Below are positions 1 to 5,330 of a stretch of 10,855 nucleotides of DNA, one piece after another. The notes under the pieces are model-generated. The model was not told the DNA's origin and ran no database searches. It saw only the letters and a list, made by a program, of their open reading frames with translations. Source of the DNA: Alphaproteobacteria bacterium. Its GTDB lineage: Bacteria; Pseudomonadota; Alphaproteobacteria; Micavibrionales; Micavibrionaceae. How positions within the stretch are numbered: position 1 is the stretch's first letter; each line of letters opens with the position of its first letter. The position numbers and the translations under genes are program-made. The DNA is taken from positions 1 through 10,855 of the forward strand of contig JAJFGT010000122.1 of NCBI GenBank assembly GCA_021776015.1, read 5' to 3'.

Positions 1-439
1 GGCCAAGAATTAAATCCGTTCCATTATTCACAATATCTTGTGCAACAATTTGTGTCCCTGCAGCTGTTCCATTTGTGTCTCGTGGAATCAGTTTAAATTC
101 TGGATACCCCATATCAAACACGGCCAATTGTGCGGCATTAAGAATGGCTTGCCCAAGATCATGCCCCTGACCAGATAATGGAACAAGAAGAGATACAGTC
201 ACAGGAGCTGGCGCTCTTCCCTGTTGAGATCCAGATAGTTCTGAAGATGGAATAATGGCAGATTGTCCTGTTCCTATCCCCGTCCCTGCCCCTTTCCATT
301 GAGAGGATGGCTGAGCACAACTCCCTAAAATAAACATCGCGCCTAAAACAAGCCCACAGCCGATTCTGTAGGTATTCAATTTTTGAATCATTGCGACGGT
401 TTTTTTAGCAAATCTATTGTCTTGTAAGAAAATGGCCAT
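1..439 (-). CDS. LpoA/LppC-like penicillin-binding protein activator lipoprotein (3' end outside window)
   Basis: The first 146 codons are present and the gene runs off the left edge. The N-terminus has a hydrophobic stretch (about residues 25-39) ending in a lipobox LGSC, so Cys41 would be lipidated. Ala at +2 suggests sorting to the outer membrane. After a Gly/Ser-rich linker (about 45-75) comes VTVSLLVPLSGQGHDLGQAI and then a run ending NNGTDLILGP. This is the typical opening of the type I periplasmic-binding-protein fold in the LppC family, whose E. coli member LpoA activates the peptidoglycan synthase PBP1A. The ATG at 439 is chosen because AAGGAG lies 10 bases upstream. ATG 391 (residue 17) would give a shorter, more usual signal peptide but has no ribosome binding site. 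The gene diverges from rsmI, as lpoA does in E. coli. The family call is secure; activation of a specific PBP is inferred. Confidence 0.85.
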   Translation of the reverse strand, partial: MAIFLQDNRFAKKTVAMIQKLNTYRIGCGLVLGAMFILGSCAQPSSQWKGAGTGIGTGQSAIIPSSELSGSQQGRAPAPVTVSLLVPLSGQGHDLGQAILNAAQLAVFDMGYPEFKLIPRDTNGTAAGTQIVAQDIVNNGTDLILG

Positions 440-449
440 TATATAGAAA

Positions 450-455
450 CTCCTT
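450..455 (-). promoter_or_regulatory. Ribosome binding site of the LpoA-like gene
   Basis: On the minus strand this reads AAGGAG, a full Shine-Dalgarno core, with 10 bases between it and the ATG at 439. It decides the start of the LpoA-like gene in favour of the longer N-terminus. Confidence 0.7.
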
Positions 456-478
456 AAAATAATAGGATCAAATACAAT

Positions 479-494
479 AAAGACATGGGTCTTT
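479..494. repeat. Inverted repeat between divergent genes
   Basis: AAAGAC and GTCTTT form perfect 6-base arms around a 4-base centre (ATGG). The repeat lies roughly midway between the two divergent starts, where an operator acting on both would sit. It is short and AT-rich enough to occur by chance. Confidence 0.4.
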
Positions 495-514
495 GAATAT
501 GATATTTATTCTTA

Positions 515-1417
515 ATGCTGGATGATATGAAACACAAGACCGAGCAGACATCTATTAAGATCAATATTCAAGAGCGTCCTCTTCAAGCAGGCCTCTATCT
601 TATAGGAACGCCCATTGGTTGCCTCAAAGATATCAGCTTACATGCCTTAGAAATCTTCGCGTCTGTTGATGTCGTGGCCTGTGAAGACACCCGTATAACA
701 GGTAAATTATTACATCACTATGGTATTCAGGTTAAAAAAATAAAATATAATGATCACAGTGATACTCATATTCGTTCAGAGATTTTGAAACGTATAGAAC
801 AAGGAGAATCTGTTGCATTATGTAGTGATGCTGGATTACCTCTAATTGCAGACCCTGGGTACAAACTTATCACAGATTGCCGCGATAAAGGCTTCTATAT
901 CACATCAATTCCAGGGGCGAATGCCGCCCTCACAGGCTTACAGCTATCAGGACTTCCCACGGATCGTTTTATTTTTCTTGGTTTCCTCCCTACAAAGAAA
1001 AAAGCACGTCATGATTATTTATCTCAATGGAAAGACACGCCTGTTACACAGATATACTATGAAACAGCCCAAAGAATAGAAGAAACCCTGCACATCATTC
1101 AAGATATAATGGGAGACCGACCCGTTGTCATTGCTAGAGAACTTACAAAGTTATTTGAAGAAACGCTTTCTGGCTCTGCTAAAGACCTCCTCGAACAACT
1201 CCATGAAAGACCTCCTCTTAAAGGTGAAGTCGTCCTTTTACTTGCAGGACAAGACGCGAAGCAAGATTGGAGTGACATAGAGATTACAGAGCTCCTCCAA
1301 CATGCTATAAATGAAAAACACCTGTCCTTAAAAGATGCTGTTCAAGCCGTCATGCTACAGTCTGGATGGTCAAAGAAAAAAGTCTATGAATATGCCCTCC
1401 ATATCAAAAACAAATAA
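515..1417 (+). CDS. rsmI: 16S rRNA (cytidine(1402)-2'-O)-methyltransferase RsmI
   Basis: RsmI uses S-adenosylmethionine to 2'-O-methylate C1402 of 16S rRNA in the ribosomal decoding centre. The 300-residue protein matches the family (286 in E. coli) from end to end. It has the opening GLYLIGTPIGCLKDI (26-40), CEDTRITGKLL (56-66), the glycine/proline loop SDAGLPLIADPGY (104-116), SIPGANAALTGLQLSGLPTDRF (about 130-151), ARELTKLFEE near 210, and the small C-terminal helical domain ending KKKVYEYALHIKNK. Two positions differ from the usual motifs: PIGCL instead of PIGNL, and SDAGLP instead of SDAGTP. ATG at 515 and ATG at 527 are both possible starts. Neither has a clear ribosome binding site, and the sequence before about residue 24 is not conserved. 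It diverges from the LpoA-like gene and overlaps yraN, an arrangement common in proteobacteria. Cytoplasmic. Confidence 0.96.
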   Translation: MLDDMKHKTEQTSIKINIQERPLQAGLYLIGTPIGCLKDISLHALEIFASVDVVACEDTRITGKLLHHYGIQVKKIKYNDHSDTHIRSEILKRIEQGESVALCSDAGLPLIADPGYKLITDCRDKGFYITSIPGANAALTGLQLSGLPTDRFIFLGFLPTKKKARHDYLSQWKDTPVTQIYYETAQRIEETLHIIQDIMGDRPVVIARELTKLFEETLSGSAKDLLEQLHERPPLKGEVVLLLAGQDAKQDWSDIEITELLQHAINEKHLSLKDAVQAVMLQSGWSKKKVYEYALHIKNK

Positions 1418-1772
1418 AAGAACCCACTATCAAAGTGGTCTAAGGGCTGAGCGTTTTGCCGCTATTATTTTGTGTTTGAAAGGATATAAGATTCTAGAGA
1501 AACGCTATAAAACTCCGGTAGGAGAGATTGATATTATAGCAGTAAGGAATAAGACACTCATTTTTGTAGAAGTAAAGCATCGCCCCTCCTATGAAAAAGG
1601 AATTCTGTCTATTTCAGAAACTTCAAAAAAACGGATTATCCGTGCAGCAGAGTATTTTCTGATGAAAGAAAAAACATCAAATGGAGCGCATATGGATAGT
1701 TTTCGTTTCGATGCCATTATTATATCCCCACCTTTTTATATCAAACATCTCGTGAATGCATGGACATCTTGA
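1386..1772 (+). CDS. yraN: YraN family (UPF0102) nuclease-fold protein
   Basis: This 128-residue protein belongs to the YraN/UPF0102 family, small proteins with a restriction-endonuclease-like fold whose cellular role is not settled. The family signature is intact: GLRAERFAA (18-26) with Glu22, GYKILEKRYKTPVGEIDIIA (33-52) with Asp49, FVEVKHR (60-66) with Glu62 and Lys64 as the ExK pair of the PD-(D/E)xK fold, RIIRAAEYFL (83-92), RFDAII (107-112) and IKHLVNAW (119-126). The reading frame is open upstream to 1335. ATG 1386 (or 1392) is preferred because the family begins close to the conserved Gly-x-x-(A)Glu region, and residues encoded upstream are not family-like. The start lies inside the last 32 bases of rsmI, so the two are probably co-transcribed and translationally coupled. 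No clear ribosome binding site is visible. Confidence 0.92.
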   Translation: MNMPSISKTNKRTHYQSGLRAERFAAIILCLKGYKILEKRYKTPVGEIDIIAVRNKTLIFVEVKHRPSYEKGILSISETSKKRIIRAAEYFLMKEKTSNGAHMDSFRFDAIIISPPFYIKHLVNAWTS

Positions 1773-1790
1773 GATAATTTTTAGCATAAT
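1761..1790 (+). promoter_or_regulatory. Possible sigma-70-type promoter for the BON-domain gene
   Basis: TGGACA (1761-1766) and CATAAT (1785-1790) each match the -35 and -10 consensus at five of six positions, with an 18-base spacer. The -35 box lies in the last codons of yraN. The start of transcription would fall near 1797, giving a leader of about 63 bases before the ATG at 1860. It would let the BON lipoprotein and SirB1-like gene be expressed separately from rsmI-yraN. Seen by eye only. Confidence 0.42.
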
Positions 1791-1859
1791 AGAATCCACT
1801 TTTAAACGATTCGCAATCAAAGATACTCTCACAAAAACTACCCTGAAAGGCTAATTAAA

Positions 1860-2747
1860 ATGCAGTCTAAAAAAATACTATCTATTGTAGGACTTATTTC
1901 TGTTATGGCTTTAAACTCAGGGTGCACAGCCTTTGGAGTAGCACTTGGTGCTGGAGCTAAAACAGGTATTGAAGCAGCGAAAGAAGGAGGCATACCAAGA
2001 GCTGTCTCTGACTTTACCATTCAAACAAAAATTAATAGCCTCTGGTTCCAAGAAGACGTTGATATTTATAAAAAACTAGATTTGACCGTTAATCAAGGAC
2101 GTGTCTTGATTACAGGGGTTGTTCAAAATCATTCACACCGTGTAGAGGCTGTTCGACTTGCATGGCAACCGACAGGTGTTAAACAAGTTATTAATGAAAT
2201 ACGTGTTTCAGAAAGCGAAGGCATTCCTGGATACGCAAGAGATGTGTGGATTACAACACAACTTCGTACAAAGCTAACATTAAATAAGAATGTCCAATCT
2301 ATCAATTATTCCATTGATACCGTTCAAGGCACTGTTTATCTTATGGGCGTTTCTCAAAATCAGGATGAATTAAACCGTGTTATAGATCAGGCAAGAATGA
2401 TTTCAGGTGTTAAAGAAGTTGTTAGCTACATGAAATTTGCAGGACAACCCTTAACACAGCAAACTTTAAATTCTTCACCAGCACCATCTGTACAACAATA
2501 TGAAACTTATAATCAGTACACTTCGCCTCACCCCTCTAAAAAAACAGGTGCTCCTGAAAACCTCTCTCCCATGGCACAACCAGAACCTTACACAGAAAAC
2601 AGACATATCCCTCCACCTGGACAATGGGCAACGAGCCAACAGCCGCCTAAAACTCATGCCGGTTCATCCACTTATACTTCATCGGGAACATCTGTAGGAT
2701 CAACCAGCATAAGAGAATCCGTACAGGTTTATCCTCTTAATGATTGA
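1860..2747 (+). CDS. Dual BON-domain outer-membrane lipoprotein (DolP/OsmY-like) with a long C-terminal tail
   Basis: The N-terminus is a lipoprotein signal with Cys22 as the likely lipidated residue. The lipobox is imperfect (NSGC, with Asn at -3). Thr at +2 suggests the outer membrane. A Gly/Ala segment (FGVALGAGAKTG, about 25-36) is followed by two BON domains at about 51-117 and 128-192. Each has the typical pattern of a helix, a VxITG or VYLMG strand, and a GVKxVxxxI/V end. BON pairs bind anionic phospholipid, and E. coli DolP supports outer-membrane integrity and lies just downstream of lpoA-yraN-diaA. Here the BON gene follows yraN directly. Residues after about 196 form a roughly 100-residue tail rich in Pro, Ser, Thr, Gln and Tyr that E. 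coli DolP (191 residues) lacks. GAAAGG (1845-1850) supports the start. The stop overlaps the next gene by 4 bases. The family call is firm; equivalence to DolP rests on domains and synteny. Confidence 0.88.
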   Translation: MQSKKILSIVGLISVMALNSGCTAFGVALGAGAKTGIEAAKEGGIPRAVSDFTIQTKINSLWFQEDVDIYKKLDLTVNQGRVLITGVVQNHSHRVEAVRLAWQPTGVKQVINEIRVSESEGIPGYARDVWITTQLRTKLTLNKNVQSINYSIDTVQGTVYLMGVSQNQDELNRVIDQARMISGVKEVVSYMKFAGQPLTQQTLNSSPAPSVQQYETYNQYTSPHPSKKTGAPENLSPMAQPEPYTENRHIPPPGQWATSQQPPKTHAGSSTYTSSGTSVGSTSIRESVQVYPLND

Positions 2748-3640
2748 TAAAAGAGCCTAAAGAAGGAATCATAGAGCTGATAGAACCTCATGCATCAAAA
2801 ATTCTCTTACAGCTCTCTCAAATTGGAGAGAAACCAGATGCTGAAATTGACCTTTTTGAAACCGCTCTTTTAATTGCCTCACTGGATCATCCTGGTCGTT
2901 CAATCGATCGCTACAGACACCATAAAGATCGCGTCGTTGAGTCCTGTCATAAGGCTCACACGAAGCCAAGCCAAACAGCAGAAGAACGCCTCAATATTTT
3001 ACAAGAAATTCTAGCCCTTCAAGAGGGGTATGTCGGAGATACAGACAATTATGATCTTTTAGACAATGCAGACCTAATGTCCGTTATTGATCGACGCAAA
3101 GGTTTGCCTGTGGCTCTTTCTATTCTTTATATTTCTGTGGCACAAGAACTAGGGTGGGATGTAAAAGCTTTAAATTTCCCAGCACATGTTTTTTTACGGA
3201 TTGAAGCAGGAGGAGAACGTATTATCTTTGATCCTTTTGAAGGGGCAAAAATTATGGAAGCCCATGACCTTCGAGAAAAACTCAAGGACTTAGTCGGGAC
3301 ACATGCAGAACTTTCATCTGCATACTACAACACTATGACGCATCGCGAGATACTCGCCCGCCTTCAAAACAATATAAAAACACGCCTTATTTCTGGAGAA
3401 GATTTTGATTCCGCCCTTCAAAGGATCAGTATTATGCGTCTCATTTTACCCGATGATCCTCGTTTGCTGTTTGAGGCAGGTGTATTAAATGCACGAATCG
3501 GTCAAAACAAGAAAGCCATTCAATATCTCTATGATTATATTGACAGCGTGGAAGCACAAACAAATCAACAAGCCTATATGCAAGCTGATGCAAAAGCTGC
3601 TTTGCATATCATTAAAGACCTTGAAGACAGTCTTATTTAA
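2744..3640 (+). CDS. SirB1/transglutaminase-like domain protein with C-terminal TPR
   Basis: The 298-residue product carries the SirB1-type transglutaminase-like domain (about 38-190). Recognisable parts are IDLFETALLIASLDHPG (35-51), ILQEILALQEGYVGD (85-99), the strongly typical MSVIDRRKGLPVALSILYI (112-130), and FPAHVFLRI...IIFDPFEG (145-167). A C-terminal repeat segment (about 230-285, LPDDPRLLFEAGVLNARIGQ) looks like a TPR pair. This family is widespread in proteobacteria (E. coli SirB1/YchA), but its biochemical role is not established. The domain lacks the classical transglutaminase cysteine context, so enzymatic activity should not be assumed. The start is TTG at 2744. No ATG occurs in frame until about residue 112, and the TTGA overlap with the preceding stop points to translational coupling. 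No N-terminal signal or membrane segment is evident, so it is probably cytoplasmic. Confidence 0.87.
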   Translation: MIKEPKEGIIELIEPHASKILLQLSQIGEKPDAEIDLFETALLIASLDHPGRSIDRYRHHKDRVVESCHKAHTKPSQTAEERLNILQEILALQEGYVGDTDNYDLLDNADLMSVIDRRKGLPVALSILYISVAQELGWDVKALNFPAHVFLRIEAGGERIIFDPFEGAKIMEAHDLREKLKDLVGTHAELSSAYYNTMTHREILARLQNNIKTRLISGEDFDSALQRISIMRLILPDDPRLLFEAGVLNARIGQNKKAIQYLYDYIDSVEAQTNQQAYMQADAKAALHIIKDLEDSLI

Positions 3641-3648
3641 ATAAAAAC

Positions 3649-3712
3649 GATCCGCTCTGAATTTAAAATACAACCAACTAAAACAAAACTTCCTTTAAAA
3701 AAACAGAGGATC
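3649..3712 (+). repeat. Long-range inverted repeat after the SirB1-like gene
   Basis: GATCC-gc-TCTG (3649-3659) can pair with CAGAGGATC (3704-3712), giving nine base pairs broken by a 2-base bulge around a 44-base loop. The loop is AT-rich. The right arm touches the hairpin described at 3695-3750, so the two structures would compete in part. This may belong to the 3' untranslated region of the SirB1-like transcript. Confidence 0.35.
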
Positions 3713-3750
3713 ATTTAAAAAGAGAGAATGATTATAGGTTGTTTTTTTAA
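3695..3750 (+). terminator. Possible weak (AT-rich) terminator between the SirB1-like gene and pal
   Basis: TTAAAAAAAC (3695-3704) and GTTTTTTTAA (3741-3750) are perfect 10-base arms. Within them ATCATT (3710-3715) pairs with AATGAT (3727-3732). The 3' side ends in seven T (3742-3748), as expected of an intrinsic terminator, but the stems are almost all A-T. The inner hairpin is separated from the T run by nine bases. It sits at the expected transcript end after 3640 and could work in both directions. The structure is real as sequence; termination is uncertain. Confidence 0.33.
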
Positions 3751-3886
3751 GAAACTCCCTTAATTTAACCTTTAGTGAAGATTCGTTTAGACTCAGTCTT
3801 TCAGTGCTTTTTATGAAGTTCCTTTATTCTGTATTCTGCCCATGAATCGTTATTATCATTTTTTAAACGCTACAGGAGTACAAACA
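3751..3886 (+). promoter_or_regulatory. Leader region of pal
   Basis: This stretch must contain the pal promoter if the hairpin upstream ends the previous transcript. I find no convincing -35/-10 pair. TATTAT at 3851-3856 is the best -10-like hexamer, with a poor -35 in front. A 5-base inverted repeat AGACT-c-AGTCT lies at 3789-3799. An open frame from ATG 3842 runs into pal but lacks a ribosome binding site. Confidence 0.25.
3874..3878 (+). promoter_or_regulatory. Ribosome binding site of pal
   Basis: AGGAG lies 8 bases before the ATG at 3887. It fixes the pal start there rather than at the in-frame ATG 3842, which would place 15 extra, partly polar residues ahead of the lipoprotein signal. 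Confidence 0.75.
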
Positions 3887-4417
3887 ATGCCATTACGTAT
3901 TTTAATGATGATTATCCTTGCTGTATCTATCACAGCATGTTCTAGCAATGAAGCCATTGATGAAGGCGTTATTGTTACATCAGATCGAGAAGGAATTTCA
4001 GACGGTATGAATGCTGATGGCACAGGTTACTCAGGATATGGCGTCGAAGGATCTGCGATCCCAGGATCTAAAGAGGACCTTGTTGAAAATGTTGGAGACC
4101 GTGTCTTTTTTGACTATGATAGCTACAACCTAAGTAGCGATGCACGAACTGTTTTAGAGCGTCAAGCTCAATGGCTACAGCAGTACGATAATATATCAAT
4201 TACAATTGAAGGTCATGCCGATGAGCGTGGAACACGAGAATACAACTTAGCATTAGGAGATCGTCGTGCAAATTCTGTGAGAAGCTACCTTGTTGCACTT
4301 GGTGTTGAAGGATCTAGAGTTTCAGTTGTAAGCTATGGGAAAGAACGCCCTGTTGTTTTTGATAATGATTCATCATCATGGGCACAAAACCGTCGTGGTG
4401 TAACAACAATTAACTAA
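3887..4417 (+). CDS. pal: Peptidoglycan-associated lipoprotein Pal
   Basis: Pal anchors the outer membrane to peptidoglycan and works with TolQRAB during cell constriction. The 176-residue product has a short lipoprotein signal with lipobox ITAC (Cys18 lipidated, Ser at +2, outer membrane). A flexible Gly/Asp/Ser-rich linker (about 20-68) follows. The OmpA-like peptidoglycan-binding domain (about 70-175) shows VFFDYDSYNLS (73-83), the hallmark GHADERGTREYN (109-120) with the diaminopimelate-binding Asp112, SYGKERP (149-155) and WAQNRR (165-170) with the conserved Arg. All key residues are present. In many alphaproteobacteria pal follows tolB; here tolQRAB is not adjacent and a SirB1-like gene lies upstream. 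cpoB begins 29 bases downstream, so the two are probably one transcript. Confidence 0.96.
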   Translation: MPLRILMMIILAVSITACSSNEAIDEGVIVTSDREGISDGMNADGTGYSGYGVEGSAIPGSKEDLVENVGDRVFFDYDSYNLSSDARTVLERQAQWLQQYDNISITIEGHADERGTREYNLALGDRRANSVRSYLVALGVEGSRVSVVSYGKERPVVFDNDSSSWAQNRRGVTTIN

Positions 4418-4446
4418 ACTAAACAATTAAGGGACTCACCTATATA

Positions 4447-5325
4447 ATGTCTCATAACGTACAATTATTACTTAGAAAAATATTTAAACGGGTCATATTT
4501 ATGACCTGTTTTTCTTTTTTTACACTCTCCTCTATTCCAGCCTCTGCACAAAGCGATCTCTATAATCGTTTAAGTCACATTGAGCGTGATATACAGACAT
4601 TGTCAAAAGCTGTTTACAAGGGAGAAAAGCTCCCAAATAGTATGATTGGGGCAATAGAAGACGATCAAAAGCACCGAGCTCAAATCGATGTACAAATAAA
4701 TGATCTCGAAACACAAATTCGAAATTTGAGAGGTAATATAGAACAACTTCAATATAGCTTGGAGAGCCTTAACACACGAATCCAAGACATGAGCTCTCAA
4801 AATCAAGTGCCAACGAATTTAGAAAATACAGAACAACCTAATACCTCCTATTTGATGACTCATGATCTTTCAGGTCAACCTAAAAACCCCATCATCGATA
4901 CACCTCTTCAAACAAAGGCACCGACCCTATCACTCCCCTCAAATGCTATAGACGCCTATGAACAGGCTTTTTCTCTTCTAAAAAATGGTGATAATGTTGG
5001 AGCCCAAGACTCTTTTATTCTGTTTCTTGAAACTTACCCAGAGGAGTCTTTAGCTCACAATGCCCGCTACTGGCTAGGGGAAACTTATTATGTACAAAAC
5101 AATTACGATAAATCAGCACGGGTATTTGCTGATGCCTATCAAAAATCTCCAAAAGGTTCAAAGGCAGCAGATAATCTTTTAAAACTAGGATTGTCTCTTG
5201 TTGGACTTGGTCGTCAAGACGATGCATGCGTGTCCTTGTCTCAGCTTAATAAAGAATTTGGGCAAACATCTTCGGCTGTTATTCGTCGTGGAGAACAAGA
5301 ACGTACAAAACTTGGATGTGAGTAA
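4447..5325 (+). CDS. cpoB: Cell division coordinator CpoB (YbgF), periplasmic TPR protein
   Basis: CpoB is a periplasmic partner of TolA and PBP1B that coordinates peptidoglycan synthesis with outer-membrane constriction. The 292-residue product has a basic n-region (RKIFKR, 10-15), a Phe-rich hydrophobic core and a signal-peptidase site ASA|Q after residue 34. A coiled-coil segment (about 75-117, used for trimerisation in the family) is followed by a polar linker (about 118-165). Tandem TPRs lie at about 167-285, beginning [17 protein letters not shown] and including [14 protein letters not shown], as in YbgF. ATG 4447 is preferred because ATG 4501 would remove the positively charged n-region. 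AAGGGA (4429-4434) lies 12 bases upstream, a rather long spacing. It follows pal, its usual partner. An intrinsic-terminator-like hairpin lies within codons 14-25, which could lower expression of cpoB and uvrB relative to pal. Confidence 0.95.
   Translation: MSHNVQLLLRKIFKRVIFMTCFSFFTLSSIPASAQSDLYNRLSHIERDIQTLSKAVYKGEKLPNSMIGAIEDDQKHRAQIDVQINDLETQIRNLRGNIEQLQYSLESLNTRIQDMSSQNQVPTNLENTEQPNTSYLMTHDLSGQPKNPIIDTPLQTKAPTLSLPSNAIDAYEQAFSLLKNGDNVGAQDSFILFLETYPEESLAHNARYWLGETYYVQNNYDKSARVFADAYQKSPKGSKAADNLLKLGLSLVGLGRQDDACVSLSQLNKEFGQTSSAVIRRGEQERTKLGCE
4486..4521 (+). terminator. Intrinsic-terminator-like hairpin inside the cpoB 5' coding region
   Basis: The left arm 4486-4496 (AAACGGGTCAT) and the right arm 4501-4511 (ATGACCTGTTT) form an 11-pair stem with one G-U pair, closed by a 4-base loop ATTT. 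The T tract starts within the right arm and continues as five T, one C, seven T up to 4521. An A-rich stretch precedes the hairpin. This is the complete shape of a Rho-independent terminator, and the strongest in the window. It lies in codons encoding the signal peptide, where TTT phenylalanine codons supply much of the T tract, so part of the resemblance could come from coding. Confidence 0.55.
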
Positions 5326-5330
5326 ATACA

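Larger units (their letters stand above)
440..514. promoter_or_regulatory. Divergent promoter region between the LpoA-like gene and rsmI
   Basis: This 75-base AT-rich gap must hold the promoters for both divergent genes. On the plus strand TATGAT at 498-503 is a possible -10 box for rsmI, but no good -35 box is seen at the right distance. The transcript would begin only a few bases before the first rsmI ATG. On the minus strand TATTAT (464-459) is a weak -10 candidate for the LpoA-like gene. The region holds a short inverted repeat at 479-494. The promoter positions are inferred from layout more than from strong consensus. Confidence 0.35.

Noticed and set aside
1335..1385. Upstream extension of YraN to ATG 1335
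   Set aside because: The extra 17 residues lie fully within rsmI coding sequence and do not resemble the family N-terminus. ATG 1386 or 1392 gives the usual length.
1801..1810. TTAAACGAT shared between the gap before the BON gene and the palindrome at 8898-8910
   Set aside because: Related TTTAAACG strings also occur inside coding or leader sequence (near 3862 and 4484). Only one copy is palindromic, so a common operator is not supported.
3842..3886. A longer Pal N-terminus starting at ATG 3842
   Set aside because: No ribosome binding site precedes 3842, whereas AGGAG is well placed before 3887. The longer form would bury the lipoprotein signal.
4501..4503. cpoB starting at ATG 4501, leaving the hairpin as an ordinary pal terminator
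   Set aside because: That start would remove the basic RKIFKR n-region and leave an uncharged, very short signal peptide. The ATG would also lie inside the stem. ATG 4447 is preferred, though initiation mapping would settle it.
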